Assembly: GCA_943332745.1 (NCBI GenBank)
Contig: CALQQQ010000070.1
Location: 1 to 6,361 of the forward strand
Length of the DNA: 6,361 bases
DNA from: Opitutus sp. GAS368
GTDB lineage: Bacteria; Verrucomicrobiota; Verrucomicrobiae; Opitutales; UBA953
Reading direction: 5' to 3'
This document shows positions 1 to 5,808 of this stretch, in pieces. Both the position numbers and the translations under genes were made by a program. Under the pieces are notes generated by a model, which made no database searches, was not told the origin of the DNA, and worked only from the letters and a program-made list of their open reading frames with translations. Position 1 is the first letter of the stretch; every line of letters begins with the position of its first letter.

Positions 1-417
1 ACCATCTGGAAGGACGGCGATAAGGGCGTAGGCGACCAGCAATTCAACCGCGGTACCATCACGCAGGTGCTCTCGCTGCGCTACCAGGAGACGATCGAAT
101 TCGTCCGCAAGGACGTCATCCGCCGGCTCGAGGCGATCTTCCCGGGCCATGCGGTGAAGCTGGACCAGAACATGATCCCGTCGGGCGTCATCCTGACCGG
201 CGGTTCGGCCAATCTCGCTGATGCGGCCGAGTCCGTGCAGCAAGTGACGGGCCTCTCCGCCCGCGTCGGCGTCCCGAACTTCGAGAATGAATCCCTCCGC
301 AAGCCCGAGTACGCCGGCGTGGTGGGCCTCATGACCGCCGCGATCACCGACGCGCCGCCGCCAGTGCGCCGCCCACGCGGCTTCCTCGCCCAGCTCAAGG
401 AACTCTTCCGCCTCTAA
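1..417 (+). CDS. ftsA: Cell division protein FtsA, C-terminal part (5' end outside window)
   Basis: This is the last 138 residues of FtsA, the actin-like ATPase that tethers FtsZ filaments to the inner face of the cytoplasmic membrane. The frame is open from base 1; the GTG at 67 is internal. The visible part covers the end of the actin-like fold: an Ile-Pro-Ser-Gly-Val-Ile-Leu-Thr-Gly-Gly-Ser stretch (residues about 59-69 of the fragment), typical of the second phosphate/adenosine region of FtsA, and a P-x-Y-A-x-x-V-G-L motif near 102-110, also common in FtsA. The protein ends in a basic Pro/Arg linker and an amphipathic segment, GFLAQLKELFRL, which fits the membrane-targeting helix at FtsA C-termini. 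The stop is one base before the ftsZ start, so the pair is almost certainly co-transcribed and perhaps translationally coupled. The identification rests on motifs plus adjacency to ftsZ. Confidence 0.93.
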   Translation, partial: TIWKDGDKGVGDQQFNRGTITQVLSLRYQETIEFVRKDVIRRLEAIFPGHAVKLDQNMIPSGVILTGGSANLADAAESVQQVTGLSARVGVPNFENESLRKPEYAGVVGLMTAAITDAPPPVRRPRGFLAQLKELFRL

Positions 418-418
418 A

Positions 419-1546
419 ATGTCCGCGCCCGCTTCCATCCTCTTGGTCGGCCTCGGTGGCGCGGGGTGCTCGATGGTCACGCGCTTGGCGGCGCAGCTGC
501 CCGACGAAGTCGGCGTCGCGTTGCTCGACACCGATGCCCGTTCTCTGCCGGCCGGCGGCGGGGTCACCTTGCAGCTCGGCCGTGCGCAGACCCGCGGGAT
601 GGGTACGGGTGGCGAAGCCGCGCTCGGTCAGGCCTCGGCGGAATCGGAAGAAGCCGCGCTCCGTCGCCTTTTCACCGGTGTCCCCCTCGTGGTGCTCGTG
701 ACCGGCCTTGGCGGTGGTACCGGCAGCGGCGCCGCCACGGTGGTCGCCGGCATCGCGGCTGAGACCGGTGCGACCGTACTCTCTTTCGCTACGATGCCTT
801 TCTCGCACGAAGGCGAGCGGCGCATGCGTCAGGCTAACGATGCCACGGTCAAGCTCGCGCAGAAGTGTCACGGCCTGGTCGTGGTGCATAACGATCTCCT
901 CCTCCAGCAGGTCTCGCCCGACGCCCCGCTCTCGGAATCCTTCGCGGCGGCGGACAACTGGGTCGGTGGCGCCCTCCGCGGACTGGCTGGCGCGTTCGCG
1001 CCCGGCGCGCTCATCGCGATCGATCCAGCTGGGTTGCGCTCCATTCTCTCCACGCCCGGTTCGCCTACGCTCTTCGCCTTCGGCATCGGTCAGGGCGTAG
1101 GCGCCGCGATGAAGGCTGCCCGCGCGGCCTGCGATTGCCCGCTCGCCCACGCGCCCGGCGCGGTGGCGAAAGTCGCCTCGCTCTTCGTGTATGTCGCCGG
1201 AGGTTCGGCGATGACCACCACTGAGGCCTTCGAGGCCGTCGGCGCGGTCCGCACGCGTTTCGGCGGCGAGACTTCCACGATTCTCTGCGCGCGCATCGAA
1301 CCTTCGTTGGGTGATCGCATTGAGGTCTCGGTACTCGGCGCCTCTTTGCCTGCACCAAAGGCGGTGGCCAAGCCCAAGAAGGGCGCCAAGGCCGTGGATC
1401 CTTCCCAGCCCATCTTCGAGTTCGCGACGGCGGAATCCATGCGCCGCGGACTGTTCGGTGGTACGCCGATGACGTTTATCGAGGGGCAGGATGTGGACGT
1501 GCCGGCGTATATCCGCAAGGCCGTGCGCCTACCGGCATCGCCCTAA
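419..1546 (+). CDS. ftsZ: Cell division GTPase FtsZ, divergent
   Basis: FtsZ is the tubulin-like GTPase that polymerises into the cytoplasmic division ring. The 375 residues show a glycine-rich T1 loop (VGLGGAGCS, 10-18), the DTD motif (37-39), TRGMGTGG (58-65), the tubulin signature GGGTGSG (98-104), PFSHEGERR (127-135), HND (157-159) and the C-terminal domain around 238-308. A short linker (about 310-340) leads to DVPAYIRK (360-367), the FtsA-binding tail equivalent to DIPAFLRK in other FtsZ proteins. It differs from textbook FtsZ at key places. The T7 loop reads AIDPAGL (200-206), so by my alignment E. coli N207 is Ala, D209 is kept and D212 is Gly. The Asn-Asp near 179-180 is Asp-Asn. The ATG follows the ftsA stop by one base, with no clear Shine-Dalgarno, which suggests coupling. 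The family is certain; activity with these substitutions is not. Confidence 0.95.
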   Translation: MSAPASILLVGLGGAGCSMVTRLAAQLPDEVGVALLDTDARSLPAGGGVTLQLGRAQTRGMGTGGEAALGQASAESEEAALRRLFTGVPLVVLVTGLGGGTGSGAATVVAGIAAETGATVLSFATMPFSHEGERRMRQANDATVKLAQKCHGLVVVHNDLLLQQVSPDAPLSESFAAADNWVGGALRGLAGAFAPGALIAIDPAGLRSILSTPGSPTLFAFGIGQGVGAAMKAARAACDCPLAHAPGAVAKVASLFVYVAGGSAMTTTEAFEAVGAVRTRFGGETSTILCARIEPSLGDRIEVSVLGASLPAPKAVAKPKKGAKAVDPSQPIFEFATAESMRRGLFGGTPMTFIEGQDVDVPAYIRKAVRLPASP

Positions 1547-1559
1547 GTTCGCTTCCCGG

Positions 1560-1587
1560 TTGCGCCCCGCCCGCGTCCGCCTACGTT
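1560..1587 (+). promoter_or_regulatory. Candidate leaderless promoter of the cysteine desulfurase gene
   Basis: The 47 bp between ftsZ and the next gene contain no Shine-Dalgarno. They do contain TTGCGC (1560-1565) and, 16 bases later, TACGTT (1582-1587), which fits the TANNNT form of a -10 element. The ATG begins only six bases after it, so transcription would start at or next to the start codon and give a leaderless mRNA. The matches to consensus are weak (about 3 of 6 for the -10), and read-through from ftsZ is an equally good explanation for expression. Confidence 0.28.
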
Positions 1588-1593
1588 CGGCCC

Positions 1594-2814
1594 ATGCCTG
1601 TGTTCGACGTCGCCGCTCTCCGCAAGGACTTCCCGATTCTGGGGCGTACCGTGCGTGGCCGCCCGTTGGCCTATCTCGATAACGCGGCGACTTCCCAGAA
1701 GCCGTCGGTCGTCATCAAGGCCATCGAACGCTATTATTCCGAGCAGAATGCCAACGTCCACCGCGGCGTCCACCTCTTGAGTGAAGAGGCCACGACGGCC
1801 TACGAGGCCGCCCGTGCTTCGGTCGCAAAGTTCCTCGGATTGAAGGACACCCGAGGCTGCGTCTTCGTGCGCGGCGCCACCGAGGGTATCAACCTCGTCG
1901 CCGAATGCTGGGGTCGCACGCACCTCAAGGCCGGGGACGAAATCCTCCTCACGCACCTCGAGCACCATGCGAACATCGTGCCATGGCAGGTGATCGCCGA
2001 GCGCACGGGCGCCAAGGTCGTCGTCACGCCCGTCACGCCGCGTGGCGAGGTGGACCTCGTGGCCTTCAAAGGTCTGCTGTCGGCCCGCACCAAGATGGTT
2101 GCCTTCGCGCACGTCTCCAACGCCCTCGGCACCGTCAATCCCGCCGCCGAGATGACGCGTCTCGCCAAGGCCGCCGGCGCGGTGGTGCTCATCGACGGCT
2201 GTCAGGCCGCCTCGCACTTTAAGGTCGATGTCCCAGCGCTCGGTTGCGACTTCTACGCGTTCTCTGGTCATAAGACCTTCGGCCCGACCGGCATCGGCGT
2301 ACTCTGGGGTCGCCCCGAGCTGCTTGATGCGCTGCCGCCTTACCAGTTCGGTGGGGACATGATTAGCAAGGTCGACTTCGCCGGCACGACTTTCCGCGCT
2401 GCCCCTGAGCGCTTCGAGGCCGGTACGCCGGATATCTCTGGCGCCATTGGTCTCGGCGTTGCCTTGGAGTACTTCATGCCCATCCAGGGCGCCGCGCATG
2501 CGCATGAGCAGACCTTACTCGCTGCTGCCACCGAACGCCTCAAGGCCATCAAGGGCCTCACCATCGTCGGCGAAGCCCCCGAGAAGGTTGCCGTGATTTC
2601 TTTCAATATGGAAGGCGGGCATCCGCATGACATCGGCACGTTGCTCGATGCGGACGGCATCGCTATCCGTACCGGCCATCATTGCTGCATGCCGCTCATG
2701 AAGCACTACGGCCTCAGTGGCACCGCCCGCGCCTCGTTTGCGTTCTATAACACCCTCGAGGAAGTCGACCGCCTAGCCGTCTCACTTGAGAAGGCTCGTA
2801 AGATGATGGCCTAA
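1594..2814 (+). CDS. sufS: Group II cysteine desulfurase, SufS type
   Basis: This is a PLP-dependent enzyme that removes sulfur from L-cysteine as an enzyme-bound persulfide, giving alanine, for Fe-S cluster assembly in the cytoplasm. Its 406 residues match the usual SufS length almost exactly. Visible landmarks are LDNAAT (28-33), NVHRGVHLLS (54-63), HHANIVPW with the PLP-stacking His at 124, DGCQA with the PLP-pyridine Asp at 201, SGHKTFGPTGIGVLWG with the Schiff-base Lys at 227, FEAGTPD (274-280), RTGHHCCMP with the catalytic Cys at 364, and the substrate-binding Arg at 379 in GTARASFAFYNT. All residues expected for catalysis are present. DGCQA has Cys where Ala is usual, and a second Cys follows the catalytic one. 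No SufE/SufU or SufBCD genes are visible, so the gene stands apart from a suf operon here. A CsdA-like role is the main alternative. Confidence 0.93.
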   Translation: MPVFDVAALRKDFPILGRTVRGRPLAYLDNAATSQKPSVVIKAIERYYSEQNANVHRGVHLLSEEATTAYEAARASVAKFLGLKDTRGCVFVRGATEGINLVAECWGRTHLKAGDEILLTHLEHHANIVPWQVIAERTGAKVVVTPVTPRGEVDLVAFKGLLSARTKMVAFAHVSNALGTVNPAAEMTRLAKAAGAVVLIDGCQAASHFKVDVPALGCDFYAFSGHKTFGPTGIGVLWGRPELLDALPPYQFGGDMISKVDFAGTTFRAAPERFEAGTPDISGAIGLGVALEYFMPIQGAAHAHEQTLLAAATERLKAIKGLTIVGEAPEKVAVISFNMEGGHPHDIGTLLDADGIAIRTGHHCCMPLMKHYGLSGTARASFAFYNTLEEVDRLAVSLEKARKMMA

Positions 2815-3947
2815 GCCAGTTTCGGTTCGGCTGAGGCCATCGAACGACGGAGGATATCGAGGATCCCTTGGACTTCCCAATTGCGCGCGGAACCGGACAG
2901 TCCGATGAGGGCGCGGGCCTCATGGATATCATCGGGGTGATGCCCGGGCGGCCAGTCGAGCCAGCTGCGGTCGAGCGTGTGTCGCGGATCCTGCAATAGC
3001 GGTAGCAGTGCGTTAACGCATAAGGTATCGGCGCGGCCGTCGGAGAGCAGGCAGGCGAAGACCTCGTCGATGAGCCGCCGGCGGGCCGTAATGAGGGGCG
3101 AAGCGGGCAGGGTGGCGGCCCATTCGCGGAGGCGCAGGCGCCAATCGGGTCGGCGCCGGTACAGTTCGAGGTATTGGCCGAGCCGACGGTGTGGGTGACC
3201 GGCGGGGCGGAGACCACGCAGGCGCCAGCGACCACACTTCTCCATGTAGAGGGTATCAACCCCTAGGATGAGCATCTGTTCCGGCGTATGATGGCGGGCG
3301 AGTTCGGACATCGGCGCGCGGTTACCGCCGAGGCCCAGCGACTCGACGAAGAGTTCGTGGCAGGCTGCGTCCCAGCCGACCTCCTTGATGCGGGCGCGAG
3401 CGTGCTTCGTCTTATTGCGGAATCGTTCCAGTGCGCGGCGCTTCAAGCCCAGTGAGAAGTTCGGTTCAGCCTCGAGCACCCGCTTGGCGACCTCGCCTGA
3501 GCGGCCGCGGAGTTCGAGGAGCGCGTCTTCTTCAGCGAGGTCTTCCAGGTCACGAGGTAGGTAGGGTAGCAGTACCACCGTCTCTGGGCGATGACCCGAG
3601 GTGGTGGCCACGTCCTTCGTCCCGGGGAGCAGGACTGCGTGGAGGATGACCCCGCCGAAGTGCGGATCGCGGTCGTGGCCGTGGGCTTTCCAGTCGGAGC
3701 AGCGCAGATGGATCTCGATGTCGCCGCGGAGGCGTTGACCGTCGACCAGGATTTCGGCACCCAAGAAGTCGGGCCCTGCGCCACGATTCCAATCGCCTGG
3801 GTGGATGATCTCGATTTTCGACCCCGAGGCGGCGGCCATCGGGCCACGGACTTCGCCCGAGGCCCAGAGACGTTGGATGGCGCGCTCGCCGATGGCGAAG
3901 GGGCCGTAAGGGCCGTCGATCTCCTCGACGCGGGCGCAGGTACTCAT
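2811..3947 (-). CDS. DUF2851 family protein, function unknown
   Basis: The protein has 378 residues from the ATG at 3947. An in-frame GTG at 3959 would add four residues; I prefer the ATG, though neither has a convincing Shine-Dalgarno. It belongs to DUF2851 by its characteristic blocks: HPGDWNRGAGPDFLGAEI (about 49-66), GDIEIHLRCSDWKAHGHDRD (75-94), an ILHAV strand (101-105) and LRPAGHPHRRL (246-256). There is no signal peptide or membrane segment, so it is probably cytoplasmic. The rest is rich in Arg and His. The clustered Asp, Glu and His residues (PDF, then E-I-H, then S-D-W and H-x-H-x-x-D) look like a metal or nuclease-type active site, but that is only an inference. The last base triplet overlaps the stop of the convergent desulfurase gene. 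The biochemical function of the family is not known to me. Confidence 0.87.
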   Translation of the reverse strand: MSTCARVEEIDGPYGPFAIGERAIQRLWASGEVRGPMAAASGSKIEIIHPGDWNRGAGPDFLGAEILVDGQRLRGDIEIHLRCSDWKAHGHDRDPHFGGVILHAVLLPGTKDVATTSGHRPETVVLLPYLPRDLEDLAEEDALLELRGRSGEVAKRVLEAEPNFSLGLKRRALERFRNKTKHARARIKEVGWDAACHELFVESLGLGGNRAPMSELARHHTPEQMLILGVDTLYMEKCGRWRLRGLRPAGHPHRRLGQYLELYRRRPDWRLRLREWAATLPASPLITARRRLIDEVFACLLSDGRADTLCVNALLPLLQDPRHTLDRSWLDWPPGHHPDDIHEARALIGLSGSARNWEVQGILDILRRSMASAEPKLA

Positions 3948-4019
3948 GCGCACATCCACGCCGAATCCCCGGCGTTTGGGAAATCAGGAGAAAGCCCAAG
4001 GGTAAGGCACCGAATCCGC

Positions 4020-4048
4020 TTGAGGGAAGACCCCAGTCGCCGTTGAAT
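4020..4048 (+). promoter_or_regulatory. Candidate sigma-70 promoter of tRNA-Ser
   Basis: TTGAGG (4020-4025) and TTGAAT (4043-4048) are separated by exactly 17 bases, and each matches 4 of 6 consensus positions. A start about seven bases after the -10 would fall near 4055, leaving a leader of only a few bases before the tRNA at 4058. The same TTGAAT hexamer lies at 5797-5802, six bases before the second tRNA copy, but there no good -35 is visible at the right distance. Confidence 0.42.
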
Positions 4049-4057
4049 CCCGCTTAC

Positions 4058-4142
4058 GGAGAGGTGGCAGAGTGGTCGATTGCAGCTGACTTGAAATCAG
4101 CCGAGCCGCAAGGCTCCGGGGGTTCGAATCCCTCCCTCTCCG
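4058..4142 (+). tRNA. tRNA-Ser(UGA), intact
   Basis: This is a class II tRNA of 85 nt. The acceptor stem GGAGAGG (4058-4064) pairs with CCTCTCC (4135-4141), with discriminator G at 4142. The D-stem is present. The anticodon stem GCTGA/TCAGC (4085-4089 with 4097-4101) encloses loop CTTGAAA with anticodon TGA at 4092-4094, which reads UCA and, by wobble, other UCN serine codons. The long variable arm GAGCC-GCAA-GGCTC (4103-4116) is the serine identity feature. The T-arm has loop TTCGAAT (4123-4129). CCA is not encoded (CCC follows), so it must be added after transcription. The next gene ends on the opposite strand only four bases downstream, and no hairpin terminator is visible. A near-identical interrupted copy lies 1751 bases downstream. 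Confidence 0.97.
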
Positions 4143-4145
4143 CCC
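4058..4145 (+). repeat. Direct repeat, copy 1 (tRNA-Ser unit)
   Basis: The tRNA plus three following C residues is repeated at 5809-5967. The 5' 70 bases match with three substitutions, and the last 19 bases (AATCCCTCCCTCTCCGCCC) match exactly. Outside these limits similarity falls off quickly. The two copies face the same way and enclose the low-GC Sel1-like gene, so homologous recombination between them would delete about 1.75 kb. Confidence 0.9.
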
Positions 4146-4146
4146 C

Positions 4147-5568
4147 TTATTTCGGTTTATTTTCTTTCCTGTGTTCTTCCGATTCCGTCTTTAGGACTAG
4201 GAACCGAGATTTAGCCGAATCGGAGATGGTCTTCGTGAACTCTGGTTTTCTTGCGATATTATCACGTTCAGCTTTACATGAGCCCTGCGTTGATAACTCG
4301 GGGCTGTAGTCTCTTGAGTTCAGGATATGTCCGAGCGGTTTTTCATCGTCGGCGACGATGTTGTATTGTTTACGGACAATCACAGTTGGCTCTGCTGCCA
4401 GCATGAACCAGGCGTATGCCTCGATTAAATTTGAGATATCTTTTTTAATAAAATCTTCGTAAGTAGTAATATCTAGGAAAGTCATGTAGTAAATTTGCCC
4501 CATCCATCTCTGGCTCTGCTTGCATCCAAGAAGTGCTGAAGATCTGTACCACTTAATGGCTTCTCCCAGATTTTTTTCGGTGCCTTTACCTTGTTCGTGA
4601 AACCTACCGAGTTGGTATTGAGCCATGCGATGGTTCTTAAGCGCGGCTTTCTTCATCCAAGTAAAAGCCTCAAAGTAGTCCAGGGCGACTACGCGGAAAT
4701 GAATTTGAGCGTAATGAAGTCCCAATTCGTACTGGGCTTGGGCATCGCCTGCCTCGGCTTTGGATTTGTCGACGCTGAATTGTTCTTCAGGGGTAAGTGG
4801 CGCCTTTTCTGGCTCTGAGAACGCAGGAGGGGCTTGGGCTTGCATCGGTAACCCAGGAGGGGGTGGGGCTGGCATCGGTGCGGGTGCGGCGCCTGTTTTG
4901 GCGACATGCTCCGTAATGCTCCCCTCTTTGATCAAATCTGCAAGTTTTGGTCTCTCTGGCAGCGCGCCCGAGAAGATGAGAGAAAAATTCTCCTGATTGG
5001 CGATGCTTCCGTAAGCGTTGCAATTTTCGCAAGGTAATTCCCCGATCCCGCCCGTTGCGATAATCCCGGGCCTAGATCGCTTTCCATCGCAGCGCGGGCA
5101 TTTCTCGATGGAGTTGATTTGGATAACCGGTCTAGCTTCGGCAGCGAAATGGGCAAACTCATTCAACGTCAGTTTTGTTGCTGGTGTTTTGGCGTTGTTG
5201 GTAAGTATGTATTTTCCTTCAGAGTTTAGTGCATACATCTCCCTGAATGCTTTCCAGATGTGCCCGAACTTCTGGTTGGTTTCCAGTCTGCCAAATTGCC
5301 CGATTTTACCAAGGTCGAAAGTAGCACTGCTTGAAAGTGTTTTCAGACTACCGAAATAGTTGTAGTCGAGTTGCGCTCCATTTACGTAATAGCGCCATGT
5401 ACCGTTCTCGTAATATCTCTGCACGTAGCCGTAGGATGGGACGTTATAGGTAGAGTATTGATTCGAATAGCTATTCACGGTTTGCCCGCCGATGGTCGTC
5501 GTGGTGATTTTTTGTCCATGGGCCAAGCCAGCGATTAAGACTAAAAAAATCGTTAGAGTGTTTTTCAT
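4147..5568 (-). CDS. Exported Sel1-like repeat protein with CxxC pairs
   Basis: The 473-residue protein begins with a signal peptide (Lys-Asn, hydrophobic TIFLVLIAGLA, likely cleavage after Gly18), so it is probably periplasmic or secreted. Residues 20-75 are rich in Tyr, Asn, Ser and Thr. Two cysteine pairs, CPRCDG (157-162) and CENCNAYG (180-187), 19 residues apart, resemble half of a DnaJ-type zinc-binding region. A Pro/Ala linker (226-250) leads to Sel1-like repeats. The clearest is AQYQLGRFHEQGKGTEKNLG (316-335), continuing EAIKWYRSSA; a preceding one starts near 271 and a longer degenerate one ends AYAWFMLAA near 392. The tail is Lys/Glu-rich. Such repeats usually hold protein partners; none is identifiable here. 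The start has no Shine-Dalgarno. GC content is visibly lower than in the neighbours, and the gene sits between two tRNA-Ser copies, which suggests acquisition. Family assignment is good, function unknown. Confidence 0.85.
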   Translation of the reverse strand: MKNTLTIFLVLIAGLAHGQKITTTTIGGQTVNSYSNQYSTYNVPSYGYVQRYYENGTWRYYVNGAQLDYNYFGSLKTLSSSATFDLGKIGQFGRLETNQKFGHIWKAFREMYALNSEGKYILTNNAKTPATKLTLNEFAHFAAEARPVIQINSIEKCPRCDGKRSRPGIIATGGIGELPCENCNAYGSIANQENFSLIFSGALPERPKLADLIKEGSITEHVAKTGAAPAPMPAPPPPGLPMQAQAPPAFSEPEKAPLTPEEQFSVDKSKAEAGDAQAQYELGLHYAQIHFRVVALDYFEAFTWMKKAALKNHRMAQYQLGRFHEQGKGTEKNLGEAIKWYRSSALLGCKQSQRWMGQIYYMTFLDITTYEDFIKKDISNLIEAYAWFMLAAEPTVIVRKQYNIVADDEKPLGHILNSRDYSPELSTQGSCKAERDNIARKPEFTKTISDSAKSRFLVLKTESEEHRKENKPK

Positions 5569-5583
5569 TACTTAGTAATAAAA

Positions 5584-5616
5584 AGTTGTATTTTTGATTA
5601 AGCAAGCACTACAACT
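5584..5616. repeat. Short inverted repeat before the Sel1-like gene
   Basis: AGTTGTA (5584-5590) and TACAACT (5610-5616) are a perfect 7-bp inverted repeat around a 19-base spacer, starting 15 bases before the Sel1-like start codon. On the minus strand the second arm is followed by TTTTTATT, so it has the outline of an AT-rich terminator or attenuator, but an operator is equally possible. The stem is weak and could be chance. Confidence 0.35.
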
Positions 5617-5642
5617 AGCACACTAACTACCGAGTCTCATGG

Positions 5643-5706
5643 TGTGTGGTTTCGGTTTGCGTGGCTAAGAATTGGCATGCTTCAAAGTATAGCACGAAAT
5701 CACACA
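5643..5706. repeat. 12-bp imperfect inverted repeat with 40-nt loop
   Basis: Bases 5643-5654 (TGTGTGGTTTCG) pair with 5695-5706 (CGAAATCACACA) over 12 positions: eleven Watson-Crick and one G-T. The repeat sits in the AT-rich intergenic DNA and has no T-run after either arm, so it is not an obvious terminator. It could be a binding site or the relic of a mobile element end. Confidence 0.5.
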
Positions 5707-5808
5707 GACCGATCATCGTTAATTCTGATACGGGCTATCGGGCAGGGTGCGAAAGGTAGACGCCGAGCTCCGGCCAGTAGGGCCAGCGCAAAGCCTTTGA
5801 ATAAACCC

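Larger units (their letters stand above)
5569..5808. other. Intergenic region with inverted repeats, no gene seen
   Basis: These 240 bp lie upstream of the minus-strand Sel1-like gene and upstream of the second tRNA copy. The first two thirds are AT-rich like the Sel1-like gene. From about 5735 the composition returns to the GC-rich style of the flanks, which may mark the edge of the acquired segment. I see no credible coding sequence. For the Sel1-like gene the best promoter guess reads, on the minus strand, TTGCTT then 17 bases then TTTATT, and is weak. Confidence 0.5.

Noticed and set aside
395..1150. Long minus-strand open frame opposite ftsZ (251 codons)
   Set aside because: Arg/Gly-rich translation with no recognisable domain, fully inside ftsZ; a shadow of GC-rich coding DNA.
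1543..2505. Minus-strand open frame of 320 codons opposite the desulfurase gene
   Set aside because: The plus strand encodes SufS with every catalytic residue in place; the antisense frame has a low-complexity Asp/Gly/Arg composition.
3948..3959. GTG start at 3959 for the DUF2851 gene
   Set aside because: Possible, but an ATG four codons later is preferred; the extra residues carry no family motif and no better ribosome binding site.
3591..4046. Plus-strand open frame of 151 codons
   Set aside because: Lies mostly opposite the DUF2851 coding region, whose motifs are clear, and runs into the tRNA leader.
4043..4309. Plus-strand open frame with a [21 protein letters not shown] peptide
   Set aside because: This peptide is the translation of the tRNA-Ser gene, a well-known annotation artefact.
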